NCBI GenBank assembly: GCA_913063265.1
Contig: CAJXZG010000001.1
Span: forward strand, 1 to 64,000
Length of the DNA: 64,000 nt
Direction: 5' to 3'
From: an uncultured Prolixibacteraceae bacterium
Lineage (GTDB): Bacteria; Bacteroidota; Bacteroidia; Bacteroidales; Prolixibacteraceae
The notes beneath the pieces were generated by a model that saw nothing but the letters and a program-made list of their open reading frames with translations, did not search any database and was not told the DNA's origin. Positions 53,739 through 63,470 of this stretch are shown here, one piece after another. Numbering within the stretch: position 1 is the first letter of the stretch; each line of letters begins with the position of its first letter. The translations under genes were made by a program, and so were the position numbers.

Positions 53739-54981
53739 ACCCTTTTAACGAATACTTACTGTTAATTACTGTTTTGTTTATCTCTATCATTTGAGTACTT
53801 ACCTTTTTAAACAAAGAACTGAAAACGGGATTTTGATTAAAAATGTCATCTTTTTCTATCAGTTTATTGTTAACATCCGAGATAATCTTCATTTGTATTT
53901 CCATACCAAAATCTTTGAAATCGCCTTTAAGTCCTTTAACCTGAACGGTTTTGTACAATGCAGGAAAATAAAACCCATCGTCACGAAAATCTTTTGAAAT
54001 AAAATCAATATCCCGCCCAACTACAGGAGTATTTAATAACCATGGTTCAAGGTAAACCATACCAAAGCCCTCTTTGTAACTTGTTGTTATACAGTAATCG
54101 CTTCCAATTAAAAGTTCCTCGAAATTGACCTTTGTGCCGGCTTCGAATACTATATTTATTCTTTCTTTATCGCAGAATTGTAACCATTTTTTGTACAATT
54201 CAATTTCAACTGGATTTTGTGGAGGTTGTGTTACAACAAAGTTGGCAACATCAGAGAAAAGTACTGCCAATAAAATGAACTCTCCAATATTTTTTCGCTG
54301 TATAACTCTTACCGGGTAAGTAACCAGTAATTTCCTGGTATCAAGCTTTAGTTTTTGACATATATTTTGTTTTGCACTTTGCTTATCGTCGATATCTAAT
54401 CTGGCTGAAAAAGTTACCGGATTAGGCAACCATTCAATCCTTTTTTCTGCAACCCCGTATGTAATAAGGCGCTTAAAATCAAAAGAATTAAGAACTCCGT
54501 AATTGTAGTTTTTAATTTTTGGGTACAAGACTTCATCTAACTTTTGCCAAAAGTTTCCTTCGATTATGTCTTTTAAAAACTGAAGATTTGACGGACGATC
54601 TTCAGCAAAATCGTGAGCATGATTAAAAACTTTATATCCTTCTTTTGCCAACAAGTAAACAGCATAGGTAACTATTGGGTTTTTTCCCAGATTCAAATTG
54701 TGAAAATGCAAAATTGTATTATCATTCAGGTGCTTTTTGATTGAAGAATGAATTTTATATAATAGCTCCCTGGCTTCCTGATCCGGGTATTTACGGTTTT
54801 CGAGATAATTAAGTTCAGGAATGATTACAAGTTTAGCTCCCAACTGTGTAATGTCATCCGGATTTGTTGCATTGCCAACCAAGACTGTGATTTCATTTCC
54901 TAGTAAACTTTTGATTTGCGATTCAATAATTCTGGTAACACCACCGGGATTTAAATGACTATGGGCAATTACAATTTGCAT
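53695..54981 (-). CDS. GT4-like glycosyltransferase, first gene of the cluster
   Basis: A 428-residue GT-B transferase. It opens QIVIAHSHLNPGGVTRIIES (G-G-V-T-R loop) and carries LLVTYPVRVIQRKNIGEFIL. It ends the second domain with SYKEGFGMVYLEPWLLNTPVVGRD (E-G-F-G...E-x-x), the GT4 donor-binding signature. It leads the minus-strand cluster GT4-HAD-GT4-GT81-GH13_18, whose first three genes overlap. The acceptor is unknown; it might elongate or build a glucosyl solute or a glycan linked to it. Confidence 0.75.
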   Translation of the reverse strand: MQIVIAHSHLNPGGVTRIIESQIKSLLGNEITVLVGNATNPDDITQLGAKLVIIPELNYLENRKYPDQEARELLYKIHSSIKKHLNDNTILHFHNLNLGKNPIVTYAVYLLAKEGYKVFNHAHDFAEDRPSNLQFLKDIIEGNFWQKLDEVLYPKIKNYNYGVLNSFDFKRLITYGVAEKRIEWLPNPVTFSARLDIDDKQSAKQNICQKLKLDTRKLLVTYPVRVIQRKNIGEFILLAVLFSDVANFVVTQPPQNPVEIELYKKWLQFCDKERINIVFEAGTKVNFEELLIGSDYCITTSYKEGFGMVYLEPWLLNTPVVGRDIDFISKDFRDDGFYFPALYKTVQVKGLKGDFKDFGMEIQMKIISDVNNKLIEKDDIFNQNPVFSSLFKKVSTQMIEINKTVINSKYSLKGYGNKLQKRYKILVG

Positions 54982-55141
54982 ACAATATATTTTAATATAA
55001 AAATAGAAAATGATTAGGAGTTTGCTTTTTAGAACGCTTATAATTTAAAAGTTTAACTTAAAACTAAAATGAATGCTGATTGAAAGAGGTATATTTTAAT
55101 TTCAGACAATTTTATCCTTTCTTTGCAAAAAATTAGTAGCG

Positions 55142-56437
55142 ATGGCAAAAAAACGTGTAAATGTTGTAACAATGGGATGTTCTAAAAACCTTGTCGATTC
55201 AGAGGTTTTACTGAACCAACTGGAGAAGGGTAAATTTGAAGTAGTGCACGATTCCAACGAAACAAATTTTGATGCGGTTTTTGTAAATACCTGTGGTTTT
55301 ATTCACGATGCAAAGCAAGAATCAATTGATATGATTCTTGATTATGCAGAATTAAAAAAACGTGGTGAAATAAAAAATCTTTACGTTATGGGATGCCTGT
55401 CGGAACGATATCAAAATGAATTGGAAAAAGAATTACCTGAAGTGGATAAATACTTTGGAAAATTTGATATGAAAGCCATGGTTACTGAATTAAAAGCGGC
55501 GTACTATCCCGAGAAAATTTATGAACGAAAAATAACTACACCATCACATTTTGCCTATTTAAAAATTTCTGAAGGTTGTAACCGTTCCTGTTCTTTTTGT
55601 GCTATTCCAAAAATGACCGGAAGACATAAATCCAGAACCATTGAAAGCCTGGTAATGGAGGCAAAATACCTGGCAAAAAATGGAGTCCGCGAAATACTGT
55701 TAATTGCTCAGGAATTGTCGTATTACGGAATTGATATTTATGGTAAAAGCCGCCTGGTGGATTTGGTAAATGCAATCTCTGAAATTGAAGGAATTGAATG
55801 GATTCGACTACATTATTTATACCCCACAAAATTCCCATACGATATTTTACCAGTGATGAGAGAAAACCCTAAAGTTTGCAAATATCTGGATATGCCTTTG
55901 CAACACATTGCCAATCCTGTTTTAAAAAACATGTTACGTCATGTAACCCGCGAAGAGACTGAAAAATTAATAACACGAATAAAGGATGAGGTTCCCGGAG
56001 TAATTCTGAGAACTACAATGCTGGTGGGTTTTCCGGGAGAAACTGAAGAAGATTTTGAAGAACTAAAACAGTTTATTCTTGATACAAAGTTTGAGCGTTT
56101 GGGTGTTTTTCCATACTCAAATGAAGAAGGTACTTATGCTTACAATAATTTCAAGGATGAACTTTCTGATGAAGAGAAACAGGAGCGAGCCAATGAAATT
56201 ATGGAGGTTCAGCAACAAATTTCAGCCGATTTAAATCAGCAGAAAATTGGCAAAAAGTTTAAGGTAATTATCGATGGACAGGAAGGCGATTTTTATGTTG
56301 GCCGCACCGAATACGATTCACCGGAAGTGGATGGAGAAGTTCTGATAAACACTGACAAAACGCTTAAAAAAGGCGATTTTGTGCACGTTGAAATAACAGG
56401 TGCTGAGGATTATGATTTGTATGGAAAAGTAGTTTAA
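55142..56437 (+). CDS. rimO: Ribosomal protein uS12 methylthiotransferase RimO
   Basis: A 431-residue radical-SAM methylthiotransferase that modifies the conserved aspartate of ribosomal protein uS12. UPF0004-domain cysteines are C13 (VTMGCSKNLVDSE, the RimO form), C51 (VNTCGFIHDAKQESID) and C85 (MGCLSERY). The radical-SAM triad is C146, C150 and C153 (EGCNRSCSFCAIP). A TRAM domain ends the protein (about 370-431). All ligands are intact. It is monocistronic, divergent from the glycosyltransferase cluster. Confidence 0.95.
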   Translation: MAKKRVNVVTMGCSKNLVDSEVLLNQLEKGKFEVVHDSNETNFDAVFVNTCGFIHDAKQESIDMILDYAELKKRGEIKNLYVMGCLSERYQNELEKELPEVDKYFGKFDMKAMVTELKAAYYPEKIYERKITTPSHFAYLKISEGCNRSCSFCAIPKMTGRHKSRTIESLVMEAKYLAKNGVREILLIAQELSYYGIDIYGKSRLVDLVNAISEIEGIEWIRLHYLYPTKFPYDILPVMRENPKVCKYLDMPLQHIANPVLKNMLRHVTREETEKLITRIKDEVPGVILRTTMLVGFPGETEEDFEELKQFILDTKFERLGVFPYSNEEGTYAYNNFKDELSDEEKQERANEIMEVQQQISADLNQQKIGKKFKVIIDGQEGDFYVGRTEYDSPEVDGEVLINTDKTLKKGDFVHVEITGAEDYDLYGKVV

Positions 56438-56458
56438 AAGCAAAAACCATTATTGTTT

Positions 56459-56860
56459 CTAAACAGCTTCTCTTTGGTTTTCTTCCAATTGAAATTGTTT
56501 TTTTCTGAATTCTTTTATTGCTCTTTTTTCCAACTTTTCGATAGCATCTTTAAAAGTGTGCAAATTACGATATGATTTTACAATTTTAATATTTGGCTCG
56601 GGCATATCTAAAAGTTCTAAGGAAACCGGCCCGTTTTTCTTGATGCCCTTTTTATAGATTTCTCCATTTAGCGGATTAAAACTAAAATCCTTACAAATTG
56701 CAAGTACAAACTCCAGGTTTGATTTGTCGAATTTTACCTCGTAAAACCGCGCGTAAATAGCGTATACTTTTTCATTTGGTAATCCGTAGAAATAAACAGG
56801 TAACGAGGTTGGCAAACAAGAATTTTGAGATTTAGACAGAAACTTAACTAACGACTCCAT
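56459..56860 (-). CDS. Small protein of unknown function, 133 residues
   Basis: Not recognised. It is a soluble, lysine-rich protein with an N-terminal half of strands (SLPVYFYGLPNEKVYAIYARF) and a C-terminal charged helix (AIEKLEKRAIKEFRKKQFQL). Two cysteines have no evident pairing. It has no signal peptide or membrane segment. It is convergent with rimO (21 bp between stops). Composition matches its surroundings. Confidence 0.65.
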   Translation of the reverse strand: MESLVKFLSKSQNSCLPTSLPVYFYGLPNEKVYAIYARFYEVKFDKSNLEFVLAICKDFSFNPLNGEIYKKGIKKNGPVSLELLDMPEPNIKIVKSYRNLHTFKDAIEKLEKRAIKEFRKKQFQLEENQREAV

Positions 56861-57030
56861 ATTTTTTTGCTTTAAAAATGAATGATAAAATTAGAGCTTA
56901 TTAAGTTTCTATTTGTTAAGCATTGATTAATTGTTAATTAAGTTACAATAACGCTCATAGTACAGACTCTCTTTTAGAGGATTCAAACTAAAGAATTCCT
57001 GAAATTTTAATTTAGTTGCTTGAAATCTGT

Positions 57031-57062
57031 CATCCTAAAAATATTTGACTGCCTTTAGGATG
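57031..57062 (-). terminator. Hairpin after the ABC permease gene
   Basis: A 9-bp perfect stem CATCCTAAA/TTTAGGATG with a 14-base loop, 27 bases after the permease stop. No T-run follows on either strand, so it may be only an RNA end-protecting hairpin. Confidence 0.45.
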
Positions 57063-57088
57063 ATTTTAGAATAACAAATTACAGGAAT

Positions 57089-59464
57089 TTATTCATATCG
57101 TAAAGCTTCAACAGGATTACGGACTGCAGCTTTATACGATTGAAACGACACCGTTAATATTGCAATTGTTAAAGCAAGAATTCCTGCAAGAGCAAATATC
57201 CACCAATTCAAACTTGTCTTATATGCAAAATTCTGTAACCACTGGTTCATGGTGTACCAGGCAATGGGTGTTGCCAAAACAAATGAAATGATTACCCATT
57301 GCATAAAGTCTTTATTAAGCAAGGCCATAATTTGGGTAGTTTTCGAACCATTCACCTTTCGAATTCCAATTTCTTTTCGTTTTCTTTCGATAGCAAAAAC
57401 CGATAAACCAAATAGCCCGATACAAGCAATAAATATGGCAACAAAAGAAAAATAACTAAACAATCCTGAAATTCTTTTTTCATCGTTATACATGTTTTCC
57501 AGTCTTTGATCAAAAAATCCTATTTCGCAATTTGTATCAGGAATGATATCCAACCACTTTTTGTTAATTGTTGCCAGTGTCTCTGCAAAATTATCGGGTC
57601 GAACACGCATAATCAAAACATCAGGATTTTGAGCCAATGGCACCATTACCATGGGCTCAATACCGTTTCTTAGCGATTCGAAATGAAAATTTTTAGCAAC
57701 TCCAACAATTGAAGCCTTATCTTCCCCTCCGTTTCTTCCAAAAAACTTTCCAATTGGTTCCTGCATTTTCATTCTTTTTAGCGCTTCCTCATTTAATATT
57801 ACTTCCCTCGGAAAATTTCTTTCCTCATTTTGCATATTGTCAAATACCGGGGCAAAACTTCTTCCTTCGGTTAATTTTATTCCCAGGGTTTCATAGTAAT
57901 TTCGGTCAACTCTCATAATACAAATCAAAACTCTGTTTTCCGGATCTTTTCCCTGCCAGTCATATCCCCAGGATGAATTTCCTCCCCAGAATGGTAATTT
58001 ATCAGCTTTGGTAAGATTTACAACGCCGCTTATATTTTTAAATTCTTCGGAAAGAGCATCGTGTTTGGTTTTTGTTGATTCATCAAGATATATATAAATA
58101 AGGTTATCCTGGTTATAACCCAGGTCGTAGTTATTTATGTATTTTAGCTGTGAACTTACGGCAATTGTGCAAATCACAAGAACAATTGACAGCGTAAACT
58201 GAATAACTACCAACAGGCTTCGAAAACTTAACCGGCTGCCGTTTCCTTTCATTGCCTTTTTTAAAACCCTTACCGGAGCAAAGGACGAAATATAAAGTGA
58301 TGGATATGCGACTGATAATACAAGTATTGTTACAAGCATTATTACAAGCATAAAAATAAGGTACTTATTCCCAAGTAATGCCAAACTTACGGTTTTTCCG
58401 GAGAGTTGATTAAATAATGGTGTAAATGCCAAAACTAAAACAACACTCAATAAAATACTTATAAAAATCATTAATCCTTTTTCATGAAAAAACTGGTTGG
58501 TAAGACTCAGTTTGTTTGCACCCAGAACTTTACGAATTCCAACTTCAGGACGTCGTGTTTCGGAACTTGCAGTTGATGAATTTACAAAGTTTATAGAGGC
58601 AATTAATACTATAATAAAGGCAATAGCCAGGAACTGGTATATATATTGAATTTGATTGTTCTTGTCGGAGAAATTATATAAACGCATTTTTGAATAGGGA
58701 AAAAGAAAAAGTGAGGTATTCTCCTGTCCTTTTTCCTTTAATAGACCGGTTATTTTATTTTCCAACTCTTGCGGATTAGTCCCTTTTGCCAACAACAAAC
58801 TTGTATAAGGCCAGTTATTTCCCCAACGGGTTAAATCGGCTCCTATTTTCTCGGCAACTTTTATGGAAGCCAAAATGTCGAAATTAATTGTAGAATTTTT
58901 TTCAGGACATGCAATAACTGCACCCACCGTAAACTCATAAGATCCATAAACGGTTAAAACTTTTCCAATTGGCGATTCATCTTTAAAAAACAGATCGACT
59001 ACTTTGGGTGTAATCATTATCTGGTCTGGAGAATGCAGTGCCTTTGCATCACCCTCCAGAATTTCGAAAGAAAAAATACTGGTAAAAGCAGTATCTGCCA
59101 AAAGTAACCCTATATCTTTAAATTCAGTGGTTTGATATTTAACCGGCTGGCCGCCTAATTGGGTGTATGTGCTTGCATTTAAAACTTCCGGGTAATTTGT
59201 TTTTAATTCATTTGAAAGCGGAAAGGGTGTACATCCCGTGTGTAAATCCTGGCCATCGGAATAAACCTGATGTTCATAAACCTGGTAAATTTGACTAAGG
59301 TTTTTATGATATTTATCAAAATTAAGTTCATCTACCACCCAAAACAGTATTAGTGTAGAAACAGCAATACCTAAAGCCACACCGGCTATATTCAAAAAAG
59401 AGAAAAATTTATTTTTCAGGATATTTCTCCATCCTAATTTTAGGTTTCGTTTAAATGTTGACAT
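57089..59464 (-). CDS. MacB/FtsX-type ABC transporter permease
   Basis: A 791-residue permease with two tandem MacB-type units. Each has a periplasmic MacB_PCD-like domain followed by FtsX-like helices. Hydrophobic segments lie near 20-42, about 285-310, 335-360, 380-405, 425-450, 675-700, 725-745 and 760-785. The repeated helix-loop RPEVGIRKVLGANK and RKEIGIRKVNGSKT are FtsX hallmarks. This duplicated form (often called a DUF-type ABC permease in Bacteroidota) moves or senses envelope compounds by mechanotransmission; the substrate is unknown. Its partner ATPase gene lies 41 bp upstream. Confidence 0.88.
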   Translation of the reverse strand: MSTFKRNLKLGWRNILKNKFFSFLNIAGVALGIAVSTLILFWVVDELNFDKYHKNLSQIYQVYEHQVYSDGQDLHTGCTPFPLSNELKTNYPEVLNASTYTQLGGQPVKYQTTEFKDIGLLLADTAFTSIFSFEILEGDAKALHSPDQIMITPKVVDLFFKDESPIGKVLTVYGSYEFTVGAVIACPEKNSTINFDILASIKVAEKIGADLTRWGNNWPYTSLLLAKGTNPQELENKITGLLKEKGQENTSLFLFPYSKMRLYNFSDKNNQIQYIYQFLAIAFIIVLIASINFVNSSTASSETRRPEVGIRKVLGANKLSLTNQFFHEKGLMIFISILLSVVLVLAFTPLFNQLSGKTVSLALLGNKYLIFMLVIMLVTILVLSVAYPSLYISSFAPVRVLKKAMKGNGSRLSFRSLLVVIQFTLSIVLVICTIAVSSQLKYINNYDLGYNQDNLIYIYLDESTKTKHDALSEEFKNISGVVNLTKADKLPFWGGNSSWGYDWQGKDPENRVLICIMRVDRNYYETLGIKLTEGRSFAPVFDNMQNEERNFPREVILNEEALKRMKMQEPIGKFFGRNGGEDKASIVGVAKNFHFESLRNGIEPMVMVPLAQNPDVLIMRVRPDNFAETLATINKKWLDIIPDTNCEIGFFDQRLENMYNDEKRISGLFSYFSFVAIFIACIGLFGLSVFAIERKRKEIGIRKVNGSKTTQIMALLNKDFMQWVIISFVLATPIAWYTMNQWLQNFAYKTSLNWWIFALAGILALTIAILTVSFQSYKAAVRNPVEALRYE

Positions 59465-59505
59465 GTTGAAAGTTTTACGATAGTTTTCTGTTTAATTTTT
59501 CGGTT

Positions 59506-60204
59506 TTATAGAACTACTTCTCCTATTTCTTTTTTTATTTCCTCGGTAATCACCATTCCATCAAAAAGGTTAATAACACGATGTGCATATTCAGAATCGC
59601 GCAAAGAGTGCGTTACCATAACAATTGTTGTTCCCTCCTGATTTAATTCGGACAGGAGGTTCATTACCTCCCTGCCATTTTTGGAATCAAGGTTTCCTGT
59701 AGGTTCATCTGCAAGAATTAATTTAGGATTTGCAACAACGGCGCGGGCAATAGCAACCCTTTGTTGCTGGCCTCCTGATAATTGCTGAGGAAAATGCTTT
59801 TTACGGTGACTGATTTTCATCCTGTCCAAAACTTTTTCGACCATTTCTTTCCTCTCCCTGTTTTTGAGTTTCAGATAGATTAGGGGCAGTTCAACATTTT
59901 CATAAACATTTAACTCATCAATCAAATTAAAACTTTGGAAAACAAAACCTATATTTCCTTTTCGAAGTAACGTTCTGTTACGTTCTTTTAACCGGCCAAC
60001 CTCCTTCCCGTCAAAATAATATTCACCGCCACTTGGATTGTCCAGCAGTCCGATAATATTTAAAAGAGTTGATTTTCCGCATCCTGATGGTCCCATAACA
60101 GCGACAAACTCGTTTCTTTTAACATGAATATTTGCATTGCATAAGGCTTTGGTTTCTATTTCATCTGTACGAAATATTTTACTTAGTTCGACGGTTTTAA
60201 TCAT
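59506..60204 (-). CDS. ABC transporter ATP-binding protein (LolD/MacB type)
   Basis: A 232-residue ATPase. It has Walker [14 protein letters not shown]-loop [21 protein letters not shown], signature [19 protein letters not shown], Walker [14 protein letters not shown] and H-loop VTHS. The NVELPLIY segment and TGNLDS are typical of the LolD/MacB/FtsE group that pairs with FtsX-fold permeases. It is the first gene of a two-gene unit with the permease. No outer-membrane or membrane-fusion partner is adjacent. Confidence 0.93.
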   Translation of the reverse strand: MIKTVELSKIFRTDEIETKALCNANIHVKRNEFVAVMGPSGCGKSTLLNIIGLLDNPSGGEYYFDGKEVGRLKERNRTLLRKGNIGFVFQSFNLIDELNVYENVELPLIYLKLKNRERKEMVEKVLDRMKISHRKKHFPQQLSGGQQQRVAIARAVVANPKLILADEPTGNLDSKNGREVMNLLSELNQEGTTIVMVTHSLRDSEYAHRVINLFDGMVITEEIKKEIGEVVL

Positions 60205-60377
60205 GTTTTCCAGGTTTTTTGTTAATTGATTGAATTATTTGACTTTACAGATAAAGACGATACAATTAATCATAAGTTACATTTTTGGAATGATTTTATT
60301 TTCAGTATTTTAATATCCTATTGATATAAGAAACAAACAAAAACTATTTTTAAGGTGTATAGGTTCGTAAAAGCTGT

Positions 60378-60385
60378 TAAATTTG
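60378..60385 (+). promoter_or_regulatory. Putative -7 element (TAAATTTG) for guaC
   Basis: An exact TAnnTTTG match 26 bases before the guaC ATG. The -33 region is T-rich without TTG. Confidence 0.45.
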
Positions 60386-60411
60386 CGCCGGATTTTTAGA
60401 AAGGTATAATT

Positions 60412-61452
60412 ATGAGAATAGAATACGATATTAAACTGGGATTTAAAGATGTGATGTTCAGGCCAAAACGTTCTACATTAAAAAGCCGTTCTTTGGTAAG
60501 CCTGGAACGTACGTTTAAATTTATGCACACCGGACAATCCTGGACAGGAATTCCAATTATGGCTGCAAACATGGATACTGTAGGTACCTTCGAGATGGCG
60601 AAGGCATTAAGCGGGAAGAAGTTGTTTACGGCCCTGCATAAGCACTATTCCATTGAGGAATGGAGCAGCTTTATGAAAAGTGCTCCGGACGGTATCGAAA
60701 ACTATGTTGCTTTAAGCACAGGAACAGGACCGATGGACACCGAAAAGATTAGCGAAATTTTTAAACAAAATCCAAAACTCAGGTTTTTGTGTATTGATGT
60801 AGCCAATGGCTATTCAGAGCATTTTGTTCATTATGTGCAGGAATCTCGGGAAAGATTTCCTGACAAGGTAATTATGGCAGGGAATGTTGTTACCGGAGAA
60901 ATGGTCGAAGAACTTTTACTGGCCGGAGCCGATATTATTAAAGTAGGAATTGGGCCCGGTTCAGTTTGTACAACCCGCGTAAAAACAGGAGTTGGTTATC
61001 CACAGCTTTCTGCGGTAATAGAATGTGCAGATGCTGCCCATGGTTTGGGAGGACAAATAATAAGTGATGGTGGCCATGTTATTCCCGGTGATGTTTCAAA
61101 AGCTTTTGGCGGAGGGGCTGATTTTGTAATGTTGGGCGGAATGTTGGCCGGGCACAACGAAAGTGGGGGAGAAACCGTTGAACGTGGTGGAAAAAAATAC
61201 CGCCAGTTTTATGGAATGAGTTCTGCCACAGCTATGGATAAACATGTTGGCGGTGTTGCAAATTATCGTGCAAGCGAGGGCAAAACCGTTGAGGTTCCAT
61301 ATCGGGGAGCTGTGGAAGATACTGTTCAGGATATACTGGGTGGAATAAGAAGTACCTGTACTTATGTAGGTGCGTCAACTTTAAAAGAATTAACAAAACG
61401 AACAACTTTTATAAGGGTTGAAGAGCAGGAAAACAGGGTGTATACAGAATAG
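60412..61452 (+). CDS. guaC: GMP reductase GuaC
   Basis: A 346-residue TIM-barrel enzyme that reduces GMP to IMP with NADPH, releasing ammonia, in purine interconversion. Length and sequence follow E. coli GuaC almost throughout: [40 protein letters not shown] and [13 protein letters not shown]. The catalytic Cys186 is in [19 protein letters not shown], and the flap is [13 protein letters not shown]. There is no CBS domain, which separates it from IMP dehydrogenase. It appears monocistronic. Confidence 0.95.
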   Translation: MRIEYDIKLGFKDVMFRPKRSTLKSRSLVSLERTFKFMHTGQSWTGIPIMAANMDTVGTFEMAKALSGKKLFTALHKHYSIEEWSSFMKSAPDGIENYVALSTGTGPMDTEKISEIFKQNPKLRFLCIDVANGYSEHFVHYVQESRERFPDKVIMAGNVVTGEMVEELLLAGADIIKVGIGPGSVCTTRVKTGVGYPQLSAVIECADAAHGLGGQIISDGGHVIPGDVSKAFGGGADFVMLGGMLAGHNESGGETVERGGKKYRQFYGMSSATAMDKHVGGVANYRASEGKTVEVPYRGAVEDTVQDILGGIRSTCTYVGASTLKELTKRTTFIRVEEQENRVYTE

Positions 61453-61627
61453 TATTCTAAGAAATATTTGTAAATGGGAGTTGGACAATATTCTGGTTCG
61501 CGTTTTTTAAATTCAAAACAAAACTTCAGTTATACGGATTGTGCAATATGCACCAAATGTTGCAATTTCATTGTTTTAGATAATAATTCTTTATTGTTAA
61601 TATGTAATTCTAAATAAGAATAGTTCC

Positions 61628-61657
61628 TTTGCTGTGAACTCATAAAGATTATCTTTG
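61628..61657 (+). promoter_or_regulatory. Bacteroidota-type promoter of the Cys-rich protein gene
   Basis: TTTG at 61628-61631, then 18 bp, then TATCTTTG at 61650-61657. Transcription should start near 61663, which rules out the TTG at 61655 and supports ATG 61682 as the start. Confidence 0.7.
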
Positions 61658-61681
61658 CGAGCTTCACTATATCAAGCTAAA

Positions 61682-63454
61682 ATGAATCTATTCGAAAAAC
61701 ATACTTTCCATATCCCGGTTCTTGGAGTTGCTTATTCAATTGATACGCCTATTAATGTTGCTCCCTACGGGATTGATTCCGTCATCTCTCTTGTCGATGA
61801 TTCTACCATTGAAAAGATGAGGGAATTTTACAGTAAAAAATTTAATATTCCGTTTCAAACAATCTCTAAAAAGGTGGATGATTTCAGAGCGAAAAGAATT
61901 GCCTCCTATTTGGACATGGTTGATGAAATAGTTAAGCATAAAGTACAGGAATTAAAGAATTCGGCGTTCAAAGCCGGTGACGAGCTGGAAAAATATATTA
62001 GCCTGTTGCCCAATTTTAATGAGCTTAAATCAAAGTTCAACTTTGCTGAGATGAGTCATCAGGCAAAGGAGGAATTTACAAAATGGATTCATGAAAAGTT
62101 AAATGTTGGTTCCATCGATGTGAACATAATGACTAAACTGGATCAGGTAAATTCAAAAAACGGAGAAGAATTACCAATTGAATACAATGATGCACATGCT
62201 GCATTGCGCGGATTTGCAAACAGTAAATTAAACTCATCATTGGTACTTTCTGCAGGAATGAGCCCACGTTTATACAGTTACATTGAAAAGTTTAATGACT
62301 TTTTCCCTGATAAAACAGGTTCGATTAAAAAGAAACTAATTTTAAAAGTAAGTGATTTTAGATCAGCATTTATTCAGGGAAAAATGATGGCAGCCAAAGG
62401 ATTATGGATTTCGGAATATCGCATTGAATCTGGAGTAAATTGTGGTGGACATTGTTTTCCTACTGATGGCGTTTTGTTTGGTCCAATTCTGGAAGAATTC
62501 AAACAAAACAAAGACAGGCTGTATAATACCTGTATAGATATTTATCAAAAAGCCCTGGAAGGAAAAGGACATGTTAAACCGGATAAAACTCCTGTAATAA
62601 AAATAACTGCTCAAGGTGGGGTAGGAACTTCTGAAGAACATGATTTGTTGCTCGATCATTTTGAGTTGGATGGCGTAGGATGGGCAACTCCTTTTATGCT
62701 GGTTCCGGAAGTAATAAGTATTGATACAGAAACACTGGATATTCTTGCAAAGGCAAAAGAAGATGATTTGGTGTACAGCGGACTTTCTCCATTGGGAGTT
62801 CCTTTTAACTCCGTAAAAGGTGTATCGATGAGTTTGTATAAATTACAACTTGCCAAAGACAGGAAACCCGGAGCTGCATGTACCAAAGGATTTTTAAAGT
62901 ATAACACTGAATATACAGAAAAACCGATTTGTACTTCATCGAAACAATATCAGACGAAGAAAATAAAAGAGATTGAGGCACTTAATCTTCCTGAAGAAGA
63001 GTTTAAAAATGCATATGATAAGATTATAGAAAGAGAATGTTTATGCAAGGGTTTGAGCACATCGACATTGATTTCAAAAAATATTCCCGTTGAACCGGAT
63101 TTTAAAGTTACCTGTTGTCCCGGTCCAAACCTTGCTTACTTTTCGAAAGTTTCTACTTTAAAAGAAATGGTTGACCATATTTACGGGCGTATTAATCTGT
63201 TGGATAAACGCCATCGTCCTCATATGTTCATGAAAGAACTGAATATGTATCTCGATATTTTCAGGGAAAGGTTTGAGGCATTTAAGAGAAATTCGGAAGA
63301 CGTAAAAGAACTGAAACAATTAAAAAGATTTCAAAAAAATATTTTTGAAGGTGTTAACTATTATAAAAACCTTTTTGCCGAAAAGAAAAAAGAGGTAGTT
63401 GATGATTTGGACAAATTGCTTGGGAATTATTCAGAGATACATTCTGATTTATAA
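61682..63454 (+). CDS. Uncharacterised cysteine-rich, barrel-like protein (possible FMN/Fe-S enzyme)
   Basis: A 590-residue soluble protein that I cannot assign to a named family. The N-terminus (FHIPVLGVAYSIDTPINVAPYGIDSVISLVDD) and the middle (PVIKITAQGGVGTSEEH, then VGWATPFMLVPEVISID) have the strand-loop style of FMN-binding TIM barrels. Relatives of that style are nitronate monooxygenase, FabK and glutamate synthase. Cysteines occur in tight motifs: GVNCGGHCFPTDG (254, 258), GAACTKGF (400), PICTSS (417), ECLCKG (453, 455) and VTCCPGPN (478, 479), which suggests an Fe-S cluster or metal site. A helical tail follows (500-590). The start is set by the promoter. An oxidoreductase role is inference. 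Confidence 0.75.
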   Translation: MNLFEKHTFHIPVLGVAYSIDTPINVAPYGIDSVISLVDDSTIEKMREFYSKKFNIPFQTISKKVDDFRAKRIASYLDMVDEIVKHKVQELKNSAFKAGDELEKYISLLPNFNELKSKFNFAEMSHQAKEEFTKWIHEKLNVGSIDVNIMTKLDQVNSKNGEELPIEYNDAHAALRGFANSKLNSSLVLSAGMSPRLYSYIEKFNDFFPDKTGSIKKKLILKVSDFRSAFIQGKMMAAKGLWISEYRIESGVNCGGHCFPTDGVLFGPILEEFKQNKDRLYNTCIDIYQKALEGKGHVKPDKTPVIKITAQGGVGTSEEHDLLLDHFELDGVGWATPFMLVPEVISIDTETLDILAKAKEDDLVYSGLSPLGVPFNSVKGVSMSLYKLQLAKDRKPGAACTKGFLKYNTEYTEKPICTSSKQYQTKKIKEIEALNLPEEEFKNAYDKIIERECLCKGLSTSTLISKNIPVEPDFKVTCCPGPNLAYFSKVSTLKEMVDHIYGRINLLDKRHRPHMFMKELNMYLDIFRERFEAFKRNSEDVKELKQLKRFQKNIFEGVNYYKNLFAEKKKEVVDDLDKLLGNYSEIHSDL

Positions 63455-63470
63455 AAACTTATAAATTTTA

